A stretch of DNA of 64,000 bases. Origin: Pseudomonas batumici (GTDB taxonomy: Bacteria; Pseudomonadota; Gammaproteobacteria; Pseudomonadales; Pseudomonadaceae). Position numbers and translations under genes: made by a program. The stretch spans positions 124,001 to 188,000 of the forward strand of contig NZ_JXDG01000068.1 in the NCBI RefSeq assembly GCF_000820515.1. The letters are read 5' to 3'. Position 1 is the stretch's first letter. Each line of letters begins with the position of its first letter. The notes under the pieces were generated by a model that had not been told where the DNA came from, did no database searches, and saw only the letters and a program-made list of their open reading frames with translations. This document shows, in pieces, positions 1 through 7,883 of the stretch.

Positions 1-1521
1 AAGGGCAACGCGATTGTCTTGGTCACCCATCGCGAAAGCCTGCCGCTGGGCGAGCTGTCGAGCAACGCCGCCAGCGGTCCCAGCGTGACCATGATGACCA
101 ACCCCAACGACCCCTATGGCAAGTTGCTGGTGATCAGCGGGCGCAATGACGCCGAACTGAAGACCGCCGCCATGGCCGTCGCCCTGGGCAGCCAGTCGAT
201 GTCCGGCGCCACCGCGCTGATCGACCACTTCGACCCGCTGCCGGTGCGCGTGCCCTATGACGCGCCCAACTGGCTGCCGACCGACCGGCCGGTGAAGCTC
301 GGCGAACTGGTCGACGCCCGGCAATTGCATGTCTCCGGCTACAGCCCCGAGGACATCAAAATTGCCCTGCGCCTACCGCCGGACCTGTTCGAATGGCGCG
401 GACGCGGTGCGCCCCTGCTGCTCAAATACCGTTACACGCCGCAGCAGTTCTCGACCAACTCGGCCTTGCTGGTGCACCTCAACGATCACCTGGTGCGCTC
501 GATGCAGTTGCCGTCAATCCCCAATCTCAACGGCGGACCGGACCTGTTGGACTGGCTCAAGAAGGACGACAGCCTGCCGCGCGAAGCCAGCATGTTCCTG
601 CCCCTGGACATCGCCACCTTCGAGTCGCAGCTGCAAATGCGCTACCTGTATGACTATGTCAAACAAGGCGAATGCCGGGACGTTATCGTCGAAGACATGC
701 GCGGCCAGATCGAAGGCGATTCGACCCTGGACCTGAGCGGCCTGGACCACTACACGGCGATGCCCGATCTGGGCAAGTTCCGCGACAGCGGCTTCCCCTT
801 CACCCGCTTGGCCGACCTCTCGGAGACCGCCGTGGTGATGCCCGGCACCCTGGAGCCCGCGACCCTTGGCGCCTTCCTCACCGTGCTCGGGCGTTTCGGC
901 GAATCCACCGGTTATCCGGCCACCGGCCTGCAAGTGATCCAGGCCCACGACGTCGAGGCGGTCAGCGACAAGGACCTGCTGGTGTTCGCCACCGGCAACG
1001 ACCAGCCCCTGCTCAAGCAATGGGCCGACGCGTTGCCGGCCCGTAGCGAGGGCAGCCGGCACTTCTTCGACCTGAGCGACCTGGCCTTGCGCATTCACGA
1101 CTGGTTCAGCCCCGACCCGAAGGCGGCGCTGCGCAAGACCCGCGCCAACCTGATCTGGTCGGGCAGCGGCCCGCCTTACCTGGCGGGCTTCGAGTCACCG
1201 CTCAAAAGCGGGCGCAGCGTGGTGGTGGTCGCCAGCAGCGAGCCGGCGCGACTGGCCGAGGTGACTGCGGCGATGATCGGCGGCGATGACTACAAGGACC
1301 TGATCCAGGGCCGCCTGGCCGTGATCCAGGACAAGCAGATCACCACCCTGACCGCCGACCAACCCTACTACGTCGGTGAACTGAGCTGGTTCAGGCACCT
1401 GCAGTTGCTGCTGTCGCGGCATCTCAGCGGGATGCTGCTCAGTACCCTGCTCGGCTTCGTGCTGCTCTGCGCCCTGATCTTCCTGGGGCTGCGGGCCCAG
1501 GCCAAGCGGCGGTTGTCGTGA
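1..1521 (+). CDS. bcsB: Cellulose synthase regulatory subunit BcsB (3' part)
   Basis: The reading frame is open from the first base, so the true start lies upstream and only about 507 C-terminal residues are visible; BcsB proteins usually have 700-800. BcsB is the periplasmic, membrane-anchored partner of the BcsA synthase and guides the glucan chain through the periplasm. The visible part has the alternating carbohydrate-binding and flavodoxin-like sandwich character of the family and ends in one hydrophobic helix (about 20 residues, bases 1435-1495) followed by a short basic tail, as expected for the anchor that packs against BcsA. Its stop overlaps the region just before bcsC, so the two are co-transcribed. 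Assignment rests on family resemblance and on the adjacent bcsC. Confidence 0.9.
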   Translation, partial: KGNAIVLVTHRESLPLGELSSNAASGPSVTMMTNPNDPYGKLLVISGRNDAELKTAAMAVALGSQSMSGATALIDHFDPLPVRVPYDAPNWLPTDRPVKLGELVDARQLHVSGYSPEDIKIALRLPPDLFEWRGRGAPLLLKYRYTPQQFSTNSALLVHLNDHLVRSMQLPSIPNLNGGPDLLDWLKKDDSLPREASMFLPLDIATFESQLQMRYLYDYVKQGECRDVIVEDMRGQIEGDSTLDLSGLDHYTAMPDLGKFRDSGFPFTRLADLSETAVVMPGTLEPATLGAFLTVLGRFGESTGYPATGLQVIQAHDVEAVSDKDLLVFATGNDQPLLKQWADALPARSEGSRHFFDLSDLALRIHDWFSPDPKAALRKTRANLIWSGSGPPYLAGFESPLKSGRSVVVVASSEPARLAEVTAAMIGGDDYKDLIQGRLAVIQDKQITTLTADQPYYVGELSWFRHLQLLLSRHLSGMLLSTLLGFVLLCALIFLGLRAQAKRRLS

Positions 1522-1544
1522 ATCCGGTGCGCGGGAGAGCAGGC

Positions 1545-4500
1545 ATGCGCCATACCCTGACCCTGACGTTGCTGCTTGCCCTGGCCGGCACCGCCCTTCA
1601 GGCCCGGGCCGACGATCCCCAGGCGCAACTGATCGAACAAGGGCGTTACTGGCAGTCGCAGAACAACCCCGACCGGGCCATCGAGGCCTGGAACAAGTTG
1701 CTGCTGATCGCCCCCGATCAACCGGAAGCGCTCTATGGCCTGGGCCTTGGCAACGTCCAGCTCAAGCGCCTGGATGAGGCGAAAAAATACCTCGCCCGTT
1801 TGCAGGCCCTGGTGCCCCAACCCCGCCAGGCCCAGCAGCTCGAACAGGACATTGCCCTGGGCGGCGATGACCAGGCTCGGCTGCTGGCCCAGGCCCGGCA
1901 ACTGGTGGATACCGACAAATACGACGAAGCCGTGAAGGTTTACCGCCAACTGCTGAACGGCCGGCAACCCCAGGGGTCACTCGCCCGCGAGTATTACTAC
2001 CTGCTGGGTTACACCAAAGGCGGTGAGCAGGAAGCCCGCGCCGGCCTCGAACGGCTGCTGCGCGAGCACCCGGACGATCGCGCCGTGGCGCTGTTCCTGG
2101 CCAAGCACATGGTGCGCAACCTCGACACCCGTGCCGAAGGCATCCGCCGTCTGGCGGTCCTCGCCAAGGACAAGGATGTCGGCGGTGACGCCAATGAGAC
2201 CTGGCGCTTCGCCCTGACCTGGATCGGCCCGCCGTCACCGGCACAAGTCCCGTTGTTCGAACAGTTCCTCGCCGCGCACCCGGACGACAAGGCAATCCGC
2301 GACCTGATGAACAAGGGCAAGACCCTGGCCCGCAGCCGGGCGACAGCCACCGCGAAAGTGCCGGCCTGGCACCGCGACCCGCAAGACGCCCAGGGGCTGC
2401 AAGCGCTCGAGGGCGGCGACCTGGCCGCCGCCGAGCGGGCGTTTCAGACCCGCCTCGAGGAAAAACCCAACGACCCGGACGCCCTCGGCGGCCTGGGTGT
2501 CGTGCGGCAAAAGCAGGAGCGCCTGAACGAAGCCGAGGACTTGCTGCTCCGGGCCACCCAACAGCCGGGGGGACACCCTTGGAAACAGGCGCTGGACAAC
2601 GTGCGCTATTGGCGGCTGATGGCCGGCGCGAGCGAGGCCCAAAAAGCCGGGCGCCAGGACCAGGCGCGGAACATGATCGAACAGGCCGCCCAGCAGAACC
2701 CCGGCCAGCCGGCCAGTCAGGTGGCGCTCGCCAACCTGCAGGCCGAACGGGGCCAGTTGGCCCAGGCCGAGGCCAGCTACCGACGCATTCTCGCCAGTCA
2801 TCGCGACGATCCCCAGGCCCTGGGCGGTTTGATCGCGGTGCTGTCGCAGCAGGGCAAGTCCGATGAAGCACTCAAGCTGATCGACTCGATCCCCCCGGCG
2901 GACCAGGCCCGCCTGGGCTCCAATGTGTCCATCCGCTCGTTGCGCGCCACCCAGGTGGCGCGGCTTGCCGAACAGCGCGGCGACCTGCGCGCCGCCGAGC
3001 AGGCCTACCGCCAGGCACTGGTGGACGACCCGGGGAACACCTGGACGCGCTTTGCCCTGGCGCGGATCTACCTGGGACAAGGCCGCACCCAGGCCGCCAA
3101 GGATCAGGTCAACGACCTGCTCAAACGCCACCCCGACCAGCCCGACGCCCTGTACACCCGCACCTTGCTCTCGGCGCAACTGGGTGAATGGCAGGACGCC
3201 CAGGCCAGCCTGGCGCGCATCCCGCAGGCCCGGCGCAGCCGCGAGATGGACGAACTGGGCAAGGAGATCGCCCTGCATGTGCAGACCGCAGCCGCCGTCG
3301 ACAACCTCCGGCGCGGTCAGCGCCAGGAAGCTCAGGCGCTGCTGGCCCGCAGCCAGGCGCTGACCGCCGGCAAGCCGGAGCGGGTGGCGATCCTGGCCTC
3401 GGCCTATATCGACGCCGGACAGCCGCAACAGGGCGTGGCCCTGGTCCGCGATCTGGTGGAGCGCTCCCCCAGCCCCGACGCCAGACTGCAACTGCTGTAT
3501 GCCGACATCCTGTTCAAGGCGGACCAGGACAACGACGCCGCGGACATCCTGCGGGCCTTGCAGGGCACGCGGTTCAACGAGGCCGATCGCCGGCACTATG
3601 CCGAGCTGGTGAAACTGTATCGCATCAAACAGGCCGATCAGTTGCGCGAGAAAGGCAATCTGGCCGGGGCCTACGACCTCCTCAAGCCGACCTTGAAGCA
3701 ATACCCCCACGACACCCAGGCGATCTCGGCGCTGGCGCGCATGTATGCCGCCAACGGCAATAACGCCAAGGCTATGGCGCTCTACAAACCCCTGCTGCAG
3801 AACGACCCGCGCAACGCCGACCTGCAACTGAGCGTGGCCAACCTGGCCGCCCAGGACCACGACTACGCCCAGGCCGACAGATCCCTCAAGACCGCCCTGG
3901 CGCTCAAGCCGGGCGTGCCGAAAGTGCTGATCAGCGCCGCCGGAACCTACCGTGCCATGGGCAAAAGTGCCGAAGCCGCCGAGCTGCTGCGCCAGGCCGT
4001 GGCCATCGAAGGCGGCCAACGCCGCGATGGTCAGTCCCTCGAAAGCCTGGACGACGACGGCGACAACCCCTTCCGCAATCAGCCCGGACAACCGCGCCGG
4101 GTCGCGGCCCGTTCAGAAGATCCGCTGATGCCGGGCAGCGAGGCGGCCGATACGATGCCACCCGATCCGGCCATGGCCCCGTCGCTCTACGCCAGCTCGG
4201 ATGCTTTGTCCGACGGTGGTCTGGACAACGACCCGGCCCCGAGCGGCAACCCCTTCGCCGCCGGGCGCCGTTCAGGCGACCCCGCGCGCCAGGACCTGAG
4301 TCCGGCCCAGCAGGCGCTGAATGAGATTCTCCAGGAGCGCAGCGGTTATGTGGCCCAGGGCCTGAGCCTGCGCAGCAACAACAATGAATCGGGCCTGAGC
4401 AAACTGACCGATGTCGAAGCCCCCTTCGAAGCCAATCTGCCCGCGGGTGACAATCGCGTGGCGCTGCGGGTAACCCCGGTTTCGTTGCATGCCGGCAGTG

Positions 4501-5441
4501 TCCAGAACTATGGCCTCACACGCTTCGGCAGTGGCCTGCCCAGCGGTTCCCCCGGCTCACAACAAGCCAACGGCGTCGGGCTGGCGGTGGCGGTGGAAAG
4601 CCCTGCACACGGCATCAAGGCCGACATCGGCGTCAGCCCCGTGGGCTTCACCTACAACACCGTGATCGGCGGCGTGAGTCTGGACCAGCCGCTGGTGTCC
4701 AGTCCCAACCTGCACTACAGCATCGCCCTCTCGCGGCGCCCGGTCACCGACAGCCTGACCTCATTCGCCGGAACCGAAGACCGACGGACCGGCGTGAAAT
4801 GGGGCGGTGTAACCGCCAACGGTGGACGCGCCCAGCTCAGCTACGACGACCAGGAGGTTGGGCTCTACGGCTACGGCGCCGTGCACAGGCTGGTCGGCAA
4901 CAACGTCGAGTCCAACAACCGCGCCGAACTGGGCGGCGGGATCTACTGGTACCTGGACAACCAACCCGACGACAAGCTGACCCTGGGCCTGAGCACCACG
5001 GTCCTGTCCTACGAGAACAACCAGGGCTTCTTTACCTACGGCCACGGCGGCTACTTCAGTCCGCAGACGTTCTTTTCCGTGGCGGTGCCGATCACCTGGT
5101 CCCAGCGCACCGAGCGTTTCACCTATCGGCTCAACGGCGCGGTGGGTGTCCAGCATATCGACCAGAAAGGCGCCGACTACTTTCCCGGCCACAGCGCCGA
5201 GCAGGCCGCCAACAACCTCAGGTATCCGGGCCAGAGCAGCACCGGCATCGGCTACAACCTGACCGCGGCGGGCGAGTACCGGCTCGGTTCGAACCTGCTG
5301 CTCGGCGGCTCGCTGGGGGTGGATAACGCCCAGGATTATCGGGAGGTGAATGCCGAGCTGTACCTGCGCTACCTGTTCGAGAAGATGACCGGCCCCATGG
5401 CCTTGCCGGTCAGCCCGTATCGTTCGCCTTACTCCAACTGA
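1545..5441 (+). CDS. bcsC: Cellulose synthase outer membrane export protein BcsC
   Basis: BcsC forms the outer-membrane pore for cellulose and carries a long periplasmic TPR superhelix. The ATG at 1545 is preferred over the in-frame GTG at 1518: it has GGGAGAG a few bases upstream and opens a clear signal peptide (MRHTLTLTLLLALAGTALQA). After it come many TPR-type helical repeats (A-x-x-x-Y, L-x-x-L-G patterns) over roughly residues 30-780, a Pro/Ser/Asp-rich linker (about 800-920), and a C-terminal beta-barrel domain of about 370 residues rich in alternating aromatic/polar strands. At 1298 residues it is a normal BcsC length. In Wss-type operons bcsZ (endoglucanase) usually sits between bcsB and bcsC; here there is no room for it. 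Confidence 0.95.
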   Translation: MRHTLTLTLLLALAGTALQARADDPQAQLIEQGRYWQSQNNPDRAIEAWNKLLLIAPDQPEALYGLGLGNVQLKRLDEAKKYLARLQALVPQPRQAQQLEQDIALGGDDQARLLAQARQLVDTDKYDEAVKVYRQLLNGRQPQGSLAREYYYLLGYTKGGEQEARAGLERLLREHPDDRAVALFLAKHMVRNLDTRAEGIRRLAVLAKDKDVGGDANETWRFALTWIGPPSPAQVPLFEQFLAAHPDDKAIRDLMNKGKTLARSRATATAKVPAWHRDPQDAQGLQALEGGDLAAAERAFQTRLEEKPNDPDALGGLGVVRQKQERLNEAEDLLLRATQQPGGHPWKQALDNVRYWRLMAGASEAQKAGRQDQARNMIEQAAQQNPGQPASQVALANLQAERGQLAQAEASYRRILASHRDDPQALGGLIAVLSQQGKSDEALKLIDSIPPADQARLGSNVSIRSLRATQVARLAEQRGDLRAAEQAYRQALVDDPGNTWTRFALARIYLGQGRTQAAKDQVNDLLKRHPDQPDALYTRTLLSAQLGEWQDAQASLARIPQARRSREMDELGKEIALHVQTAAAVDNLRRGQRQEAQALLARSQALTAGKPERVAILASAYIDAGQPQQGVALVRDLVERSPSPDARLQLLYADILFKADQDNDAADILRALQGTRFNEADRRHYAELVKLYRIKQADQLREKGNLAGAYDLLKPTLKQYPHDTQAISALARMYAANGNNAKAMALYKPLLQNDPRNADLQLSVANLAAQDHDYAQADRSLKTALALKPGVPKVLISAAGTYRAMGKSAEAAELLRQAVAIEGGQRRDGQSLESLDDDGDNPFRNQPGQPRRVAARSEDPLMPGSEAADTMPPDPAMAPSLYASSDALSDGGLDNDPAPSGNPFAAGRRSGDPARQDLSPAQQALNEILQERSGYVAQGLSLRSNNNESGLSKLTDVEAPFEANLPAGDNRVALRVTPVSLHAGSVQNYGLTRFGSGLPSGSPGSQQANGVGLAVAVESPAHGIKADIGVSPVGFTYNTVIGGVSLDQPLVSSPNLHYSIALSRRPVTDSLTSFAGTEDRRTGVKWGGVTANGGRAQLSYDDQEVGLYGYGAVHRLVGNNVESNNRAELGGGIYWYLDNQPDDKLTLGLSTTVLSYENNQGFFTYGHGGYFSPQTFFSVAVPITWSQRTERFTYRLNGAVGVQHIDQKGADYFPGHSAEQAANNLRYPGQSSTGIGYNLTAAGEYRLGSNLLLGGSLGVDNAQDYREVNAELYLRYLFEKMTGPMALPVSPYRSPYSN

Positions 5442-5459
5442 CTCCCGGGAGCGTGCACC

Positions 5460-6119
5460 GTGGCAACTTCATCCGTACTGGCGGGCCTGACCATCCTGAT
5501 CATCGGCGACAGCCACCTGGCCACCCCGGATTTTCTGCTCAACCCACTGCATGAAGCGCTCAGCCGGCAAGGGGCCCAGGTCCATTCCCTGGGAGTCTGC
5601 GGCGCCAATGCCGGCGATTGGCTCAAGGCGACGCCCAGCCCTTGCGGTGGGGCCGAACGACGGGGCAACGGCGAGGCCGTGGTGCTGACCGGTGCGTCGA
5701 CCCGCTCGATCGGCGAGTTGCTGGACAGCGACAAACCCAATCTCACCCTCATCGTCATGGGCGACACCATGGCCAGCTACGACAAGCCGAGCTTCCCCAA
5801 GGCCTGGATCTGGAAACAGACCGACAGCCTGGTCAGGGCCCTTGCCGCCCACCATACCCCCTGCGTCTGGGTCGGACCGAACTGGGGCAGCGAGGGCGGC
5901 ATGTACGGCAAGACCTACGAACGGGTAAAGACCATGTCGGACTTCCTGGCGAAAAACGTCGCGCCGTGCAGCTATATCGACTCGTTGCAGTTCTCCACCA
6001 AGGGCGAGTGGGCCACCATTGACGGCCAGCACCTGACCCGCACCGGCTACCAGACCTGGAGCGCGGACATCGTCAAGGCGCTGTTGCAGGCGTCAGCGCT
6101 CAAGGCGGCGGCGAAATGA
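5460..6119 (+). CDS. wssF: SGNH/GDSL-type protein of the cellulose operon (WssF-like)
   Basis: A 219-residue protein starting at a GTG with GGGAG eight bases upstream, 18 bp after bcsC. It has the SGNH hydrolase signature: block I GDSH at residues 16-19 and the C-terminal catalytic pair D188-x-x-H191, with GDT and GPN in between. In the P. fluorescens SBW25 wss operon the gene after bcsC (wssF) belongs to the cellulose-acetylation module, and I infer the same here from position and fold. No clear signal peptide is visible, although the first residues are hydrophobic. Its stop overlaps the next start by four bases (ATGA), so translation is probably coupled. Confidence 0.7.
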   Translation: MATSSVLAGLTILIIGDSHLATPDFLLNPLHEALSRQGAQVHSLGVCGANAGDWLKATPSPCGGAERRGNGEAVVLTGASTRSIGELLDSDKPNLTLIVMGDTMASYDKPSFPKAWIWKQTDSLVRALAAHHTPCVWVGPNWGSEGGMYGKTYERVKTMSDFLAKNVAPCSYIDSLQFSTKGEWATIDGQHLTRTGYQTWSADIVKALLQASALKAAAK

Positions 6120-6781
6120 ACCGGGCACGCGGACTGTTGAGCCTGGCAGTGCTGGTAAGCCTCGCTACCGCCCAGGCCGATACCGCTCTGTATCCCACCG
6201 GACCGGGCCGGGAATCGGGCTTCATTCGCTTCGTCAATGCCCTGGGCACGCCCCTCGAGGTACGCCCGGAGGGCAAACAAACCCCTTCGACCCTGGCCCC
6301 CTCGGTCGTTTCGGTGTTCTCCGCGGTACCCGCCGACAAACCGGTCACAGGCGCCTTGAGCAGTGCCGGCGTCAGCTTGCCGGTGACATTGAACCTGGCG
6401 CCCGAAGAGTTCGTGAGCCTGGTGGCGGTGCCCGGCGATAAGGACTTCGAGCTGCTGACCGTGCGCGAGCAACCGAAGGACTTCAATCGCCTCCAGGCCT
6501 CGCTGGCGCTGATCAACGCCGATCCGGGCTGTACCGGCGGCGGCTTGCGCCGCGAAGGTCGGCAGGAGCCACCGATTTTCCATGACCTGAATCCCGGTCT
6601 GCTGGAACGGCGCGACGTCAACCCGGTACAGCTGACGGTGCAAGGTTTCTGCGACGGAACCCAGGTCACGGAGCCCTTGAACCTGAGCCTGCTGGAGGCG
6701 GGAGAGCGCTACACGGTGCTGCTCTTGTCCCGGGACGGCAAACCGGTCCTGGTGTTCGTCAAGGACGCCTTCGCCCAATGA
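6116..6781 (+). CDS. wssG: AlgF-like periplasmic protein of cellulose acetylation (WssG-like)
   Basis: A 221-residue protein with a signal peptide (cleavage near AQA-DT, residue 22) followed by a beta-rich domain typical of the alginate O-acetylation protein AlgF and its cellulose counterpart WssG: the A-L-Y-P-T-G-P opening, the FIRFVNA strand and the late L-x-A-G-x-x-Y-T-V-L strand. AlgF-type proteins act in the periplasm in transfer of acetyl groups to the polymer. It overlaps wssF by four bases. In SBW25 the following genes, wssH (membrane O-acyltransferase) and wssI (AlgJ-like), complete the module; here the operon ends and a convergent regulator gene begins four bases later. Confidence 0.7.
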   Translation: MNRARGLLSLAVLVSLATAQADTALYPTGPGRESGFIRFVNALGTPLEVRPEGKQTPSTLAPSVVSVFSAVPADKPVTGALSSAGVSLPVTLNLAPEEFVSLVAVPGDKDFELLTVREQPKDFNRLQASLALINADPGCTGGGLRREGRQEPPIFHDLNPGLLERRDVNPVQLTVQGFCDGTQVTEPLNLSLLEAGERYTVLLLSRDGKPVLVFVKDAFAQ

Positions 6782-6785
6782 GCAC

Positions 6786-7262
6786 TCAGGCCGGGCGCAA
6801 CACCGGCAAGCTGGTCGTGGACTTGATCTCGGACAGGGCGACGATGGAGTTGACCTCCTGGATCCCCGGCACCATCGACAGCTTCTCGAAGAAGAAGCGC
6901 TCATAGGCCTCGATGTCCGCGGTGACGATCCGCAGCAGGAAATCCACCGAGCCCATCAGCACATAACACTCCAGCACCTCCGGGAAACCGCGCATTGCCT
7001 CGGTGAACTCGGTGAAGTTGGAGCGGCCATGGGCGTTGAGTTTGACCTCGGCGAAGATCTGCGTGTTGAGGCCGATTTTCTTGCGGTCCAGCAAGGTCAC
7101 CTGGCCACGGATCACGCCCTCCTCCTTGAGCCGCTGAATCCGCCGCCAGCAGGGTGACTGGGACAGCCCCACCTGCTCGGCAATCTGGGCGCTGGAAAGC
7201 GAGGCGTCTTCTTGCAGCAACGCCAGGATCCGGCGGTCATAGTTGTCCAGCTCACCCTGCAT
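6786..7262 (-). CDS. Lrp/AsnC family transcriptional regulator
   Basis: 158 residues with the standard Lrp layout: an N-terminal winged helix-turn-helix (about residues 8-60, with S-S-A-Q-I-A-E-x-V-G-L-S and R-R-I-x-R-L-x-x-E-G-V-I) and a C-terminal RAM/ACT-like effector domain (about 70-150, ending in the conserved V-x-x-x-x-S-x-I-V-x-x-x-I-K pattern). Such proteins sense amino acids and usually act on a neighbouring gene and on themselves. The start is ATG at 7262. It is convergent with the cellulose operon and divergent from the small gene at 7403, so the 140 bp gap would be the natural operator site. Target and ligand cannot be told from the sequence. Confidence 0.92.
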   Translation of the reverse strand: MQGELDNYDRRILALLQEDASLSSAQIAEQVGLSQSPCWRRIQRLKEEGVIRGQVTLLDRKKIGLNTQIFAEVKLNAHGRSNFTEFTEAMRGFPEVLECYVLMGSVDFLLRIVTADIEAYERFFFEKLSMVPGIQEVNSIVALSEIKSTTSLPVLRPA

Positions 7263-7402
7263 AAAAAAACCCTTTAATAGGATACTGACGAATAAATCAT
7301 GTCTTGATCAGACGTTATCAGCCCATCATAGATAAGAAATACCCGGCCGGGCGTGTAAAAATTTCTTCAGACCATTCAGCCGCTGAAGCAGGAAGATCCG
7401 CC

Positions 7403-7741
7403 ATGCCCTCTCCCCAAGCCGTCCATGACGCGCCTGCCCGCGCCGATGTCTGGGCAACCGGCAACGCCCACTGCCAGGTGCGTTACCAGGTCCTCGCCGA
7501 GGCGGAGCCGGATCTGCTGTGTCGCCTGCTGAACCTGTTCGCCCTGCAGTTCCTGACGCCGCGACAGGTCCAGGCGCAACAGGACGACGGGCTGCTGTCG
7601 ATCGCTATCGAGCTGGACGGCCTGAGCTGGCACCGCGCCCAGGTCATCGCTGAAAAAATGCGCAACCTGATCAGCGTCTGCTCCGTGGCCCTGCAACCGA
7701 CCCAAGGCGCCCAGCTGCGCAGCGCACAAATCGCGGGTTGA
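7403..7741 (+). CDS. Conserved hypothetical protein, ACT-like
   Basis: 112 residues from the ATG at 7403, which has AGGAAG at the right distance; an upstream in-frame extension lacks coding character. After a variable N terminus the protein shows a beta-alpha-beta-beta-alpha-beta pattern (V-R-Y-Q-V-L-A-E-x-E-P-D-L-L-x-R-L-L-N-L-F ... L-S-I-A-I-E-L ... A-x-x-I-A-E-K-M-R-N-L-I-x-V-C-S-V), which resembles a single ACT domain of the kind found in small subunits of amino-acid enzymes. I do not recognise a specific function. It lies divergent from the Lrp-type regulator, which suggests it may be its target. Confidence 0.7.
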   Translation: MPSPQAVHDAPARADVWATGNAHCQVRYQVLAEAEPDLLCRLLNLFALQFLTPRQVQAQQDDGLLSIAIELDGLSWHRAQVIAEKMRNLISVCSVALQPTQGAQLRSAQIAG

Positions 7742-7883
7742 AGGCTTTTTGAAAAAAATCGCAATCTTTGTCTTGGTATCGACGCCAACGTCAGGCAGCC
7801 TCGCGTCTATTCTTGGCAATTGACGATCAGACAGGGATGACGTCTGAATCGCTGGTTGCAGGACCGACCGAACAGGAGCCCGC

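Noticed and set aside
2235..4091. 618-residue open frame on the minus strand inside bcsC
   Set aside because: An antisense shadow of a high-GC gene; low complexity and no motif. The same holds for the long frames opposite the ABC exporter (22561-25188), ppk (46635-48749), the iron permease (51977-53956), the ABC-F gene (59675-61570) and algP (61683-63257).
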